From Pilaira anomala (lineage: Eukaryota > Mucoromycota > Mucoromycetes > Mucorales > Mucoraceae), in assembly GCA_025716855.1 (NCBI GenBank), contig JAIXMQ010000038.1:186001-250000 (forward strand): a DNA stretch of 64,000 bases. The letters are read 5' to 3'. A program made the translations under genes and the position numbers. The notes below the pieces were generated by a model that was not told the DNA's origin, did no database searches, and was given only the letters and a program-made list of their open reading frames with translations. Shown piece after piece: positions 45,338-56,116 of the stretch. Position 1 is the first letter of the stretch, and each line of letters opens with the position of its first letter.

Positions 45338-46960
45338 TTAAAGGTATAAATTAACATTTTTCATCTTAACTAGGTTCTCTTTTTTTTTTCTCATCTTAAA
45401 ATAGAACAGAACTTCTAAGGAAAGCTGCATTTTTGAATACGTGGAGGACAAAGTATCGTAAAAAGTATCGATATCTAAACCATCCGTATACATTGGATCA
45501 TAAGTCATTTTTAAAGGTGCTGGTTCCATTGACATAATAATTGATTCTTGAGGCTTGAACTCATGTATAAACGAGGCTTTTACAAAATCCTAGCAGTTTG
45601 TAATAGCCTCGTTTATGTATAAAAAATACACAATATCAGTGCATATTTGCAAGGATGTCAATAAAAGACAAACCTATATACGTAAACAAATTCCTTTTAT
45701 ATTACTTGCTGAAAAGTACGGCTTATTCTGGTAGACTTATTTATCATTTTTAAGGCACCATCAGCTAAACCATTGGGCAAGGAACCACCGTCCTTGCCGC
45801 TATCGATATAAGTTATACCAGAGATTCCCCTAAAATAGTATATATTTATTAGCTGTCATTGGAATAGTTATATTAGTAACGTGCTCCTACAATATGTCTT
45901 CCATATTGTAGCATTGCTTAAGACAAATTTACAGTAATAAGTGAATTCGGTGATATCGTCATTGGTGGGAATACTTCGATCGGTAATACAATGTTTGGTG
46001 ATGTCAAGTATCTGTACAAGTGCATTATTGTCAGATTTAAGCATTAACACCTTTTCCTCCGTAATTACAATTCGTAATTCCTTCTTTTTGATTCCTCCGT
46101 TGATGGTACATTTAGTTATAATCGTTTCGAAAAGTTTATTTGCGTCTGTTGACAGTCCTTTATCAATTTGTGTGTTTAAATCATTCAATCTCTCAAAAAA
46201 TTGGCTATTCAGATACTTTTTTAAAAAAAAACAGACATAACATTGTTATCTACCAAGTCAATGATATGGGACAATGAGAGCTTAAGAGCGTTTACTTTAG
46301 ATATGTTGCTTTTTTTTTTGTTTGTAGCACTTTAAATGAAAAGAGCGTACTTTACACGCAAGTATAGTCGACTGGCTGTGGCACATAACTATAACCCCAC
46401 CCTATGATGTTGTTTAAATCAATTGATAAAGAAAATTTTGAGAACATCAAGTCAAGTTCTTGTGAAAGTGTAGCTGGCTTGAATACGCTTAGTAAATTTC
46501 TCATCTCGAAAATACCTTGCATGCAAAGTGCATTATTCTATAAAATCATTGAAAAAAAAACATCAATAAATAAACACCTAAGTTTTTTTTTTCCCCGAAA
46601 CTTACTGCTTTTGATGCATAGATAAACTAAACTTCTGGATTTTGAGGGTGAAATTACAGCGGATAGTGCTTATGATCCGCTGATATCTTGGGTAAGCTCA
46701 TTAACACTCACGGAGACGCGGTTTTTGTCTTCCTCAACCGTGTTTTACCTATGAAGAATCACTCCTGTTTCTTTCTTACCGAATAATCCTAGAAGCCTCA
46801 GCATAACTATCAACCGTAAACCTAGACGCATTAGATCACATAAAATGCTCTTTGAAACACGTTGGGATTGATTAGACAACTTCTTTGTAAAAAAAAATAA
46901 TAATAACATTGATATATCTTACCATTGACAACATACATGTTATACGCGTTTTAAATTTGA
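45338..46960 (-). pseudogene. Relic 1 of a putative multi-exon accessory gene
   Basis: Exon-like stretches on the minus strand, in order: QDISGS/ALSAVISPSKSR (46700-46630, with a stop), NNALCMQGIFEMRNLL with FKPATLSQELDLMFSKFSL (46540-46400), QIDKGLSTDANKLF with KKKELRIVITEEKVLMLKSD and TNDDITEFTYYCKFVLSNAT (46200-45890), GISGITYIDSGKDGGSLPNG (45835-45715) and finally MTYDPMYTDGLDIDTFYDTL (45510-45440). Several pieces end at acceptable GT/AG sites, but stops interrupt others, so it looks recently inactivated or wrongly spliced by eye. It shares the YDPM(Y/D) motif with relic 2. Function unknown. Confidence 0.4.
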
Positions 46961-47466
46961 CCATTTTTTTTTATACAATCTCTTGTATGTTATTAAACAA
47001 TAGATTAAAGAAAAAGTAATAATAATATTCATGTTTTATTTGAAGTATAAAAGTAAAAAAGAGAAAAGAAAGATAAAAGAAGGTCAAAGAAAAAAACAAG
47101 TGATTAATAAACCTGTTTGCGATATATCATGTGGTCCGCTAAAAATATCCATCCATTAAAAAAATGTGTCACATCATGTATATTCATACTATAAATAATG
47201 AGTAAGTAAATATATCTGCACAAAGCGCAATACTAGCGTTAAACAGAAAAAAAAAAGAAAGGCCACAGAGACTGAAGAAAAAAGTGGACTGATGCCCTGG
47301 ACAGGCTCTTCAGAAATCCTCGTTCCACGAAACACGTTTAGCATGAATTATGTCATCTTGAAGACGCAGCAACAATAAAAATTGCATCTAAAACTTGAAG
47401 ATTAATTTGTATTACCCTCCCTTTTTCTCCTTCCCCCTCTTATTTTTTTTTTAGCACACAATACAA

Positions 47467-48675
47467 ATGTTTACATTCCAAAAAATTCCAGTTGAAATTC
47501 ATTCAATCATACTGAATTTATTACCAAAAGAAAGTATTTATGAGTGTATGTTGGTGAACAAGTATTGGTCATCTTTATCTATTCCAATTTATTATCAAAC
47601 GATTTACTTGAGTGGAACTCAAATCGAGTATTTAAATTCGAAATTATTATTATCAGAAAAAGACCAAGATCAACAGTTTGAGTATGGTAAACATGTCAAG
47701 GCATTAATCAGTCCGGAATTTATTTGCTCTGTTCAACAGGACCCAAGGTTTATCCATTATAATAGTGAACCAGAAGATACGATAGACGATGATGATGATG
47801 ATGATAATGATGGATATCTAGAAGATGGTGCAGAAGACGAGGATGATGGCGATGATGACGAGCTAGATAATTTTGAAATGATACCCGTATTCAACTCACA
47901 AGCCTTTCTAAAGCTATTATCTTATTTACCCAATTTAAAAAAGATTGATTTATTCACTAGTGCATATTATGAATTCTACATGACAATTCTAATCAGTCAA
48001 GGTAAAAAATACCTACATCATCTTCAAGAGATATCCATTCATACCGCATACCATGAGCTTCATTTTGCTGTATGCTATGAATTCAAACACACCCTGACTC
48101 ATCTCGTAGTCTATTATACAACTTATTATGTGGACCATCTCTTTGGCGATCCAATCTATTTCTTACCTCATTTTAAATCCTTGACTCACTTGACTTGTCG
48201 TAACTTTGAAAGACAAGACCTAAGTATATTTCATCTATTGAAAATTTGTCCTCATTTAACTTCTTTGGAATTCGACAGTAACTTTCATGTGCTTGATCAA
48301 GATTTAATTATACCTTTTAAAAATATAAAGAAACAACAGATGGAAACAAAACTTAAAGTTTTGGACCTAACATTACCTCAATTATCAGATTGTTATCTAT
48401 TATATATTACACATCATACAGCACACCTTGATTCTCTATCAATAACATTATTTGACTCTCACTTTGATGACTGGATTAAACGTAGTCATTCTACCTCAAT
48501 CGTAATCGACTTTATTCATCGTCTTCGAATTATACCTCATCTCTCATTTTGTACTCGATTTGTTTCCTCAAGTACATTTAACTTGAATAATCAAGTTATT
48601 GAAATTGACTCTTTTCAAGACTTTTTAGATAGCATAATTCATTACCATCCCAACTTGGAAATACAAAAAGAATAA
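47467..48675 (+). CDS. F-box protein with leucine-rich C-terminal region
   Basis: Single exon, 402 aa. The N-terminus is an F-box: FQKIPVEIHSIILNLLPKES then YECMLVNKYWSSLSIPIYYQ. A strictly acidic insert (DDDDDDDNDGYLEDGAEDED) follows at about residues 106-130. The rest has LRR-like spacing (LLSYLPNLKKIDLF, LKICPHLTSLEFDS, KVLDLTLPQLSD). Such proteins usually offer a substrate to an SCF ubiquitin ligase. It stands alone between two relic loci; fungi of this group often carry many similar genes. Substrate unknown. Confidence 0.8.
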   Translation: MFTFQKIPVEIHSIILNLLPKESIYECMLVNKYWSSLSIPIYYQTIYLSGTQIEYLNSKLLLSEKDQDQQFEYGKHVKALISPEFICSVQQDPRFIHYNSEPEDTIDDDDDDDNDGYLEDGAEDEDDGDDDELDNFEMIPVFNSQAFLKLLSYLPNLKKIDLFTSAYYEFYMTILISQGKKYLHHLQEISIHTAYHELHFAVCYEFKHTLTHLVVYYTTYYVDHLFGDPIYFLPHFKSLTHLTCRNFERQDLSIFHLLKICPHLTSLEFDSNFHVLDQDLIIPFKNIKKQQMETKLKVLDLTLPQLSDCYLLYITHHTAHLDSLSITLFDSHFDDWIKRSHSTSIVIDFIHRLRIIPHLSFCTRFVSSSTFNLNNQVIEIDSFQDFLDSIIHYHPNLEIQKE

Positions 48676-49427
48676 ACTTTTTTTTTCTTCTATGAGGAAT
48701 TTTGGTTTTAATCATAATGACCTTCTTTTGAAACCATTTTAAGCGTTGGTGTAGTAGGGGTGTTTTTTAATGTTTAATTGAGATGACTGAGGTGAAATTA
48801 TTTAACATCATGTTTATTAGGCAAAATGGATTCTTTCTTTTAATAAGCAAAAAAATTGTTTTAATCTGATTGTCTCAAATGGTTTAAATTTAATTAATGT
48901 GTCTTCCTTTAACTGTCTTTGTTAAATGTCTGGTTATAATTCAAGTATATCATCATTAAAAACTCTCAAATTTGTATTAAAGGCTCTTCTGTACATGATA
49001 ATAGAAGTTTTATCAATTACTTGTTGCTCATCTTCTAGATTATTATACTTGACCATTTTGGTGATATTTCTGGAATTGGTTAATTTAGCTCTACATGTCC
49101 ACCACAATAAGATGAAAAAATTTTAAGAAAAAATTTTGAAGTCTTTATTGATAGGGGTTATTTACATTACAATAAAAAAATGTGTCAAAAGAATCATCAT
49201 TTTTAGAAAACCCGAAAAACTACTTTACAGAAAGAGCAACATCACCTATAGCAACAAAAAACAACAACAACCCCCTTTTTTTTTTACAGGCCAAGTCCAG
49301 CTTGCAAACCTTGAACAAAACTTGCAGCTTGTCCAACTACTTTTGGACTGGCTTCTTCTTCTTCACTACTTAACAAAACAGTAGCAGCGTCTGAACCAGA
49401 TGCATCTAATTGTACAATATATGTAAT
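48676..49427. other. Intergenic, no gene accepted
   Basis: About 750 bases. Open frames at 48926-49126 and 49136-49384 are AT-rich without splice or start context. Confidence 0.3.
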
Positions 49428-50218
49428 TTAATTAATACTATTTGTATTTACATGACCTTCTTGTACTATTTGAATATTACTTTTTTCTTTATGTATATTA
49501 TATTCTATGATCATAAGCTCATCTACATCCATTGGATCATAGAATGTGTTCATATTATTATGAGCATCATCGCCTAAGGGCTCTGCTTCTGCGTTGTGGG
49601 TTGTTCCAGAATTTGGACACGACAAAGATGTCATATTCCGTGGGATACAAGAAATCGATCCATTGATTTTTGAATCACTATTAAAAAGAAAAGTCAGTCA
49701 GAGAGCTTCAAACAAGCAAGCAAAGAATATTATATTATGTATGCCTTACGATTTCTTGAGTTGTCCCGCTTAATCTATGACCCCCCTTTTTTTAATGAAG
49801 CCGTAAATATCTTCAATCATATCCCTCTCAGTCTCACGAGGACTTATGATATGTGACATAATTTCATCAATATCATTCAGTGAAAAGCAGCTTCTTCACC
49901 ATGGGCTGTTAGAGGCTCTAAAATCAGTGAGTGGGCAGGAGGACTATGGAATCAGAATATCGCGTTAGAAATATGTTAAAATAAAAACCTATGAAAGTTG
50001 AAATATTTACCATAATGCACGTAAAGAAAGTCTTTTGACTCAAAGTGCATTACATCCTCCACTACTGTTCGCGATTCCAGCGCCCACCATTTTTCCTTGA
50101 ATATTTGAGGCAGGTCGGTTCTGTCGTTATTTGACAGAGACTTGTCATATGACTCAATAATGGCTTGACGCAATTCTTGGAAGAACACGTCCAATCGATT
50201 TTTGTCATTGCTAGCCAT
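49428..50218 (-). pseudogene. Relic 2 of a putative multi-exon accessory gene
   Basis: A first exon-like stretch from an ATG at 50218 gives MASNDKNRLDVFFQELRQAI, then PQIFKEKWWALESRTVVEDV and SKDFLYVHYG, ending at a good donor (G|GTAAAT near 50010). Downstream stretches (SHIISPRETERDMIEDIYGF near 49850-49795) are in conflicting frames. A last stretch after a TAATAG acceptor (from about 49680) has GDDAHNNMNTFYDPMDVDEL and ends in a stop at 49428. The frame conflict in the middle suggests decay. It shares the YDPM motif with relic 1 about 4 kb away. No known domain recognised. Confidence 0.4.
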
Positions 50219-50230
50219 ACCGAACGACAC

Positions 50231-51158
50231 AACGATTCAAGACACACTTATTTCATGCGTTACAAGAGTTCCAACGATCAGCTTCGTTTATAAAAAAAAA
50301 TGCAATATACGACAGTCTACACAGAAAAGAGTATCTATTATTGAGATGTATTAGACAAATGAATCACTTTTTTGTGATAAAGTTAATATGACTTACCACT
50401 GACAACATATTTTATGTAATTTTTAAACTTATTTATTTCTTGATACAATCTCTTGTCAGGATAGCGTACGTAATCAAAGAAGATATTAAAACTGTAGTGG
50501 CAAGGAGGATTCATTTTGAAAAAAAAAGGGAAAGAAAAAGAAAGAAAAAAAAAAGTGATTAGTTAAACAAATGAAACTAAAATATATATATTCGCGGCAT
50601 GTGATAAGAAGTCAAGTGTGTGGCGACAATCAGCCTTCGTTCCTGTTATTAACACATTTAACTACAGTGAACTAAAAAAAGAAACAAGCACCTAATGTTT
50701 TTAATAATTGTATGATAGGATAAAGGGTCACGAAATAAAATAAAAAAAAATATTTTTTATTATTATTTCAAGTAACATTATGCAAGATATAAAGTTTAAA
50801 AGTCAAATTATTTTAAAAAGAGTGCTTTTATTACTTCACATACATATAAATTAAGATTTTTTTTTTTATAATAAAAGGAGACGCATAAAAGTATTAAAAT
50901 TACATTAAGATCGATAATCTATTAAAAGTATTACTGCCGCTGCACAGGTTGCTTGTGACAATTGCTCTTTCATGCAATTCATCAAACAAAAAAAGACTAT
51001 TATTGAACGCTTAAAGCCGTGGGAAAAGTGACGTTTTTTTTTTCTTTTTTTTTTTTCCCTAGGGCAAAAATAAAAAACAAACAAATACGCAAATATTCTC
51101 ACTCACTCTTTTTTTTTTTTTTTTATTGTCACAATCTATAAATACCTCAACCATCATC
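50231..51158. other. Intergenic upstream of the threonine aldolase gene
   Basis: About 930 bases with A runs near 50520-50555 and T runs near 51035-51125. A small minus-strand frame at 50905-51102 contains MNCMKEQLSQATCAAAVILL but has a poly-Lys interior and no confirmed start, so it is not called. Confidence 0.35.
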
Positions 51159-52413
51159 ATGCTTAGACGATTTACCCCTTTATCACGTCCATTATTTTTT
51201 ACAAAAAGATTATTTCAAACCATGCCTCATACACAAACTAAATTTTATGATTTACAAAGCGATACAGCAACTGAACCTACTGACGCCATGTTTGATATCA
51301 TGAAAACAGCTACACGAGGCGACGATGTCTTTGGTGTAAATCAAATTATATAATGTTCAAAAAAAAAAAAATTCCCCATTAAACTTTATATATATATGTA
51401 TTCATTTATAGGAAGATGCAACCATCAATCAACTTGAAACTTATGTAGCTAAATTACTTGGACAAGAATCTGCATTATTTTGTGTAAGTGGCTGCATGAC
51501 GAATCAACTCGGTCTTCGCCTTTTATTAACACAACCGCCTCACTCAGTCTTATGCGACGCGCGTTCACATGTCTATAACTATGAATGTGGCGGAATCGCA
51601 TACCATTCACAAGCCAGTGTTTCTCCTGTCATACCTAGCAACGGTCACCATCTCACCCTACACGACATCGCCTCCAATTTAATCACCGATACTTTATGCT
51701 CCCCCGTGACAAAAGTCGTCTCACTCGAAAATACTTTAAATGGCACCATCTTCCCATTAGACGAAATCAAACAAATCAGTAAATACACAAAAGATCACGG
51801 TCTCTATTTACATCTCGATGGCGCTCGTTTATGGAACGCTTCTCAAGCAACCGGCATCCCTTTATCTGAATACGGTCAATACTTTGATACCATCTCGGTC
51901 TGTCTCTCAAAAGGTGTAGGTGCTCCTATCGGTTCTATCTTGGCTGGTTCCGAAGAACGTATCAGAAGAGCTCGTCATTTACGTAAATTAATGGGTGGAG
52001 GTTGGAGACAAGCGGGTATGTTGGCCGCCGCTGCTCTTCATTGTATTGAAACGGTTGTACCTACCATGCCTCAAACCCATCAATTCGCTAAAAAATTAGC
52101 TACTTCCTTTCAAAAGTTGGGTATGCTTTTAACTACTCCATGTGAGACAAACATGGTCTTTGTGGATACTGCTCCTACTGGAATTACCGTGGATGACTTG
52201 TATCAAGCCTTGAAACAGCACCATATCTTGATCGGTCCTGGTCCTGGTACACAAACTCGAATCGTCTTGCATTATCAAATCACTCAAGAGGTTGTCGATA
52301 AAGTCATTCAGGTCGCTACTGAGTTGGTTGAAAAACGTAAACTTGATCCTAGACCTATCATTTTGAATCAACAACTACAACAGGCTTCTGTTTACCCTAC
52401 TTCTTCGAAATAA
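51159..52413 (+). CDS. GLY1: L-threonine aldolase (PLP enzyme, GLY1 type)
   Basis: Two exons: 51159-51335 and 51412-52413 (392 aa). The enzyme cleaves threonine (or allo-threonine) to glycine and acetaldehyde. The family opening DLQSDTATEPTDAMFDIM, then GDDVFGEDATINQLE, is split exactly by the intron. Later blocks are LHLDGARLWNAS, the PLP lysine in SVCLSKGVGAPIGS, and RRARHLRKLMGGGWRQAGM. The first 21 residues (MLRRFTPLSRPLFFTKRLFQ) are basic and hydrophobic with no acid, like a mitochondrial presequence. A second Met at residue 22 stands right before the conserved body. The two could give organellar and cytosolic forms. Catalytic residues appear intact. Confidence 0.94.
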
Positions 52414-54231
52414 TTATCTTTTTTTTTTTTGTTATGTATTTAACTGTATATGTAGATCTGAAAAATAGATAGTGTGCTTTTTTTTTATAATAAATTCTTA
52501 AAACAACAGTTTGAAATCCGCATTCTATTGTTCGTCTAAGCGTTAAACCGTCAACCATGTATAAACCCACCCGATAGTCTACCCTTATGAATAAACAACA
52601 ACAACATTTTATAATAAAAAAGTATAATGTCTCTCCATGTGATAGATGAATATTAAAATAATTATTCTTTTTATTTAATATATGTATGAAAAGAAACTAA
52701 TAATTTACATGAAAGAGAAAGGGGAATATATGATGTGTATTTGTGTGCTTTACAGTAATATGAGAAAAAAAAAACGAGCTGATGATGAAAAGAATGAGAC
52801 AATGAGAGAAGATGAACCTTTCAGGATAATGGACAATGACTTTCATGACAGAATATTGAGACATCTACTCCACACGATGGACAAAAGGAAAACCCAGATT
52901 CACAATAAATGTTGATAATCGTTGTCTTTTTAATTTGAGTATGTTTTGTTGAGAGAATAGCAAACATTTTTTTTTTGTAAGAAGTAAGAAAGAAGTGATT
53001 TTTTTTTTGTAAGAAAGAAGTGATTTTTTTTTGTTCCTTTTTTTTCTGTTTCTTTCCCGCCCTATTTATGTAGAAAAAATAAAGGGACTCTAATGAAACG
53101 AACCAATGAAATGGTAAATTTCAAAATAAACGAAAAGGGCTTTTTTTTAATGCTCCATTAAAATGCTTAAATGAGAAAAAATTGTTTGTTACTTTATTTG
53201 GTACTTTCTTTCTCGATTGGTTTAATGATTATCTAACAACAGCTCCTTTTTGAAACATCCAATCTTTTATTTTATATGTATTATATACTCACTCAAAAAT
53301 TTAATTATACTGTTTCTTCCTATCTTCTCCTTTCTCTAATTAAGAATGCAAATAATATGTACATCCATTTCATATATAACACTGACTAAAGATGATATAT
53401 AGAACAATTTAGAGTCTTTTGCTTTTTTTTTTCGGGTGGCGTTTTTTTTTTTTTTTCTGTTAATTAGATACAACAAACAATTTCCTTTTCACTTTTTTTT
53501 TTTTTTCGTGAACTTTTCCCACATGATAAACGAATATAAACGAAATGCACCGAATCCTCTAGAAAAAAGATGTATTAATTATTTATCATTTGTAGATCCA
53601 AAAGAGAAAAAAAAAATTTTTTTTTTCGTCTTGTAACTAATCAATTTATGGATCATTCCGGATTCTGCACAATCCTCCCTTTTGTATATAAAACTGAAAC
53701 TTAAGTTACGTCTCCGTCTCAAAAAATAAACTCTTTTATTTTATTTTTTAATGCATTTTTATTAATTCAAACAACTTCTGTGTTCATCTTACAACTCTAA
53801 TTTTAACGTTAAAATAGTTTAATTCACAAAATTCAATTTATGGAATTATCCCATTGTCTTTCCGCTCAACGTGATACACTGTATTCACTACAAATTCTTG
53901 CCTGAATTGGTTGCGACGAATAGAGCGTCCAGATCTTTATACTCGAGCACTTCTGATCGTTTTAACTGTACATATTCATTTCATTTTTCTATACGACCCT
54001 TTTTGAACTCTTCTTTGTTTTCTTGAATATTTTTTAAAAATTTATGCCATAAATACCGTTGCCTTTCATTTCGGTTGTAAACCTATTCGGGCGATGAATT
54101 GAAAATACCAAAAGCGCGTCCAATCCAAACAAACGCGTTCCTGTTTATTTTTTGTGTGATCATTTTTTTTTTTTTTTTTAACACACATTTTCCTTCTTTA
54201 TTACCTTGACTTTTAATATTAAAAAAAAAAA
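52414..54231. other. Intergenic, 1.8 kb
   Basis: AT-rich, with a short direct duplication near 52980-53035 (GTAAGAAAGAAGTGATTTTTTT twice). An open frame near 52770-52914 (DEPFRIMDNDFHDRILRHLL) has a polar composition but no start or partner exon that I can support. No other gene seen. Confidence 0.35.
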
Positions 54232-55863
54232 ATGTTAAATACTTCTAAACGTAGTAGAGAAAGTTCAGAAGAAAAAGGACCAAACGATCTTTATCATACG
54301 AGTATTCACAGAGCTTTAAAGCAACGTTCCACCTCTACAAGGCGTTTCGGTCGAACGTTCAATGGTAAGTTTTTCAACCTTTTTCTTTAAAAAAAACACA
54401 CACACAGAAAAAAAAAAAAAAAAAAAAAACTCACTACCCTCCAAAAAAGTATCCGCTCGATTTGTTTTACCTTTATTTCATTGTCCAAACAACAATATCT
54501 TTCAGTTCATTTTTCCAGACCGTGAGTTATGTACACCATTCTATTGCGATTACTCTCATCATGCTTTCGACGGTCAATTACTTGCTGTAGCGGACGAAGA
54601 CGGACGACTTTCTCTTTTAAGAACAGATAAAGATAATGATGTAAATAACTTGGAATATCATCATTCTTTTTATTGTCATCAACATGCTATGACTGACGTC
54701 AAATGGAGTATGGATGATTCCATGTTAGTCACTGCCTCCATTGATCGTGTTGTCAGGTTATGGGACGCTGAACTCAACACAAGTTTAGCGGAATTTGCTG
54801 GTCATTCAGATACTGTACGATCTGTGAATTGGCATCCAACAAATGAACGTAAGTTCTTCATAAAAAAAAAAAGAATAGTTTTTGGATTGATCCGCTTAAT
54901 TTTATGTAAATGTTATTATTAGATTTAATTATTACTGGTTCAAAAGATGGTTCTTTCAAGATTTGGGATACAAGGTTTAATCAAAAAGTATCAAATGATA
55001 CAAGTGAGTTAAAATTAAAAAGCCAAATGAAAACAAATACTCATATACATGTAGGTGATGCGATAACAATGCCAGTTTATTCAGCTATCAAGACAGTAAA
55101 TAATGCTCATAGTGATGCAAAAAATCCAAACAAAACAACCAAGAAATCCGGATTCCAAACACTGGTAAATATATACATATATATATATATACAATGATTG
55201 CATGAAAATTAAATTAAATTACTTTTTTTTTTTTTTTTTTTTTTCATTCCCAAGATCATTCGATCCGTAACATGCGCCATGTTTTTAAGCTCAAATGAAG
55301 ATCAAGTGATATCTTCAGGCAGTGTGGATGGCAAAATTAAATTATGGGACGTGAGAGCAGGCAGAATAGCAAAACCGATTGAATCCACCGTATTTGAAAA
55401 CGAACAAGGTAGAAAATACGGTATCACCGACATGAAAATAGATCACAGTGGTACACGATTATTTAGTTCTTGCTTGGATAATAGTATTTACATGCATGAT
55501 TTATCTGACCTATCGAAACCTGCAAGAAGATATCTAGATCCTGAATATAAAGTTGGAAGTTATGATACCAAAATCTCTCTTTCGCCTGATGATCAGTTTT
55601 TGTTATCTGGATCTCATGATAAAGATGTCTTTGCTTGGGAAGTAGATGGTCCTTTTGATAAAGCTCATTTATACCATGGTCATTCAAAGAAAGTGACCGG
55701 TGTCTCTTGGAATAAACGAAATATTAATCAAGTAAGTTTTTTTTTTTTATTTATTTATTTGAGTTTTTTTTTTTTTTAACATGTAGAAAATATTTAGTTT
55801 GCTAGTTGTTCAGAGGATTTTACAAGTAGAATTTGGAAACTAGATAATTCAAAAAGAAATTAA
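54232..55863 (+). CDS. WD40 protein of the Cdt2/DTL family (CRL4 substrate receptor)
   Basis: Five exons: 54232-54364, 54519-54848, 54923-55164, 55255-55731, 55798-55863 (415 aa). Cdt2 directs Cul4-Ddb1 to Cdt1 and other PCNA-bound substrates. Features matching Cdt2 include TPFYCDYSHHAFDGQLLAVA, MTDVKWSMDDSMLVTASIDR, GHSDTVRSVNWHP, IITGSKDGSFKIWDTRFNQK, a spacer loop, VISSGSVDGKIKLWDVRAGR, SLSPDDQFLLSGSHDKDVFA and GHSKKVTGVSW. The propeller ends directly at RIWKLDNSKRN, so the long C-terminal region of animal Cdt2 (with the PIP box) is absent. The N-terminus is basic and Ser/Arg-rich. The last intron and 66-nt exon were needed to close the final blade. Confidence 0.82.
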
Positions 55864-56116
55864 TTATAATGTATACATTTGTAAATATAGAGAAAATCAT
55901 ACCCTTTCTTCTTATTCCTTTAACATTGTAATATTTATTTTTATAATTCTGTGCATAATTGTGTGTGTAGTATATAACATTTATAAAAGAAAAAAAAAAC
56001 TAGTTTTTTCCACCAGGTAAATTTGGATTCACAGCACACCTTTTTTTTTTTTTTGTTATGTACACAGATTATAATTAATATTTCACATGTTAATAAATAA
56101 AATAAATAAAGACTAC

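Noticed and set aside
50905..51102. Small minus-strand frame with MNCMKEQLSQATCAAAVILL
   Set aside because: It looks partly protein-like, but the interior is poly-Lys from an A run and no valid splice model gives a start codon.
52682..52915. Plus-strand open frame with a polar C-terminal half
   Set aside because: There is no supported start, partner exon or recognised motif; possible acceptor at TTTACAG near 52756 leads nowhere upstream.
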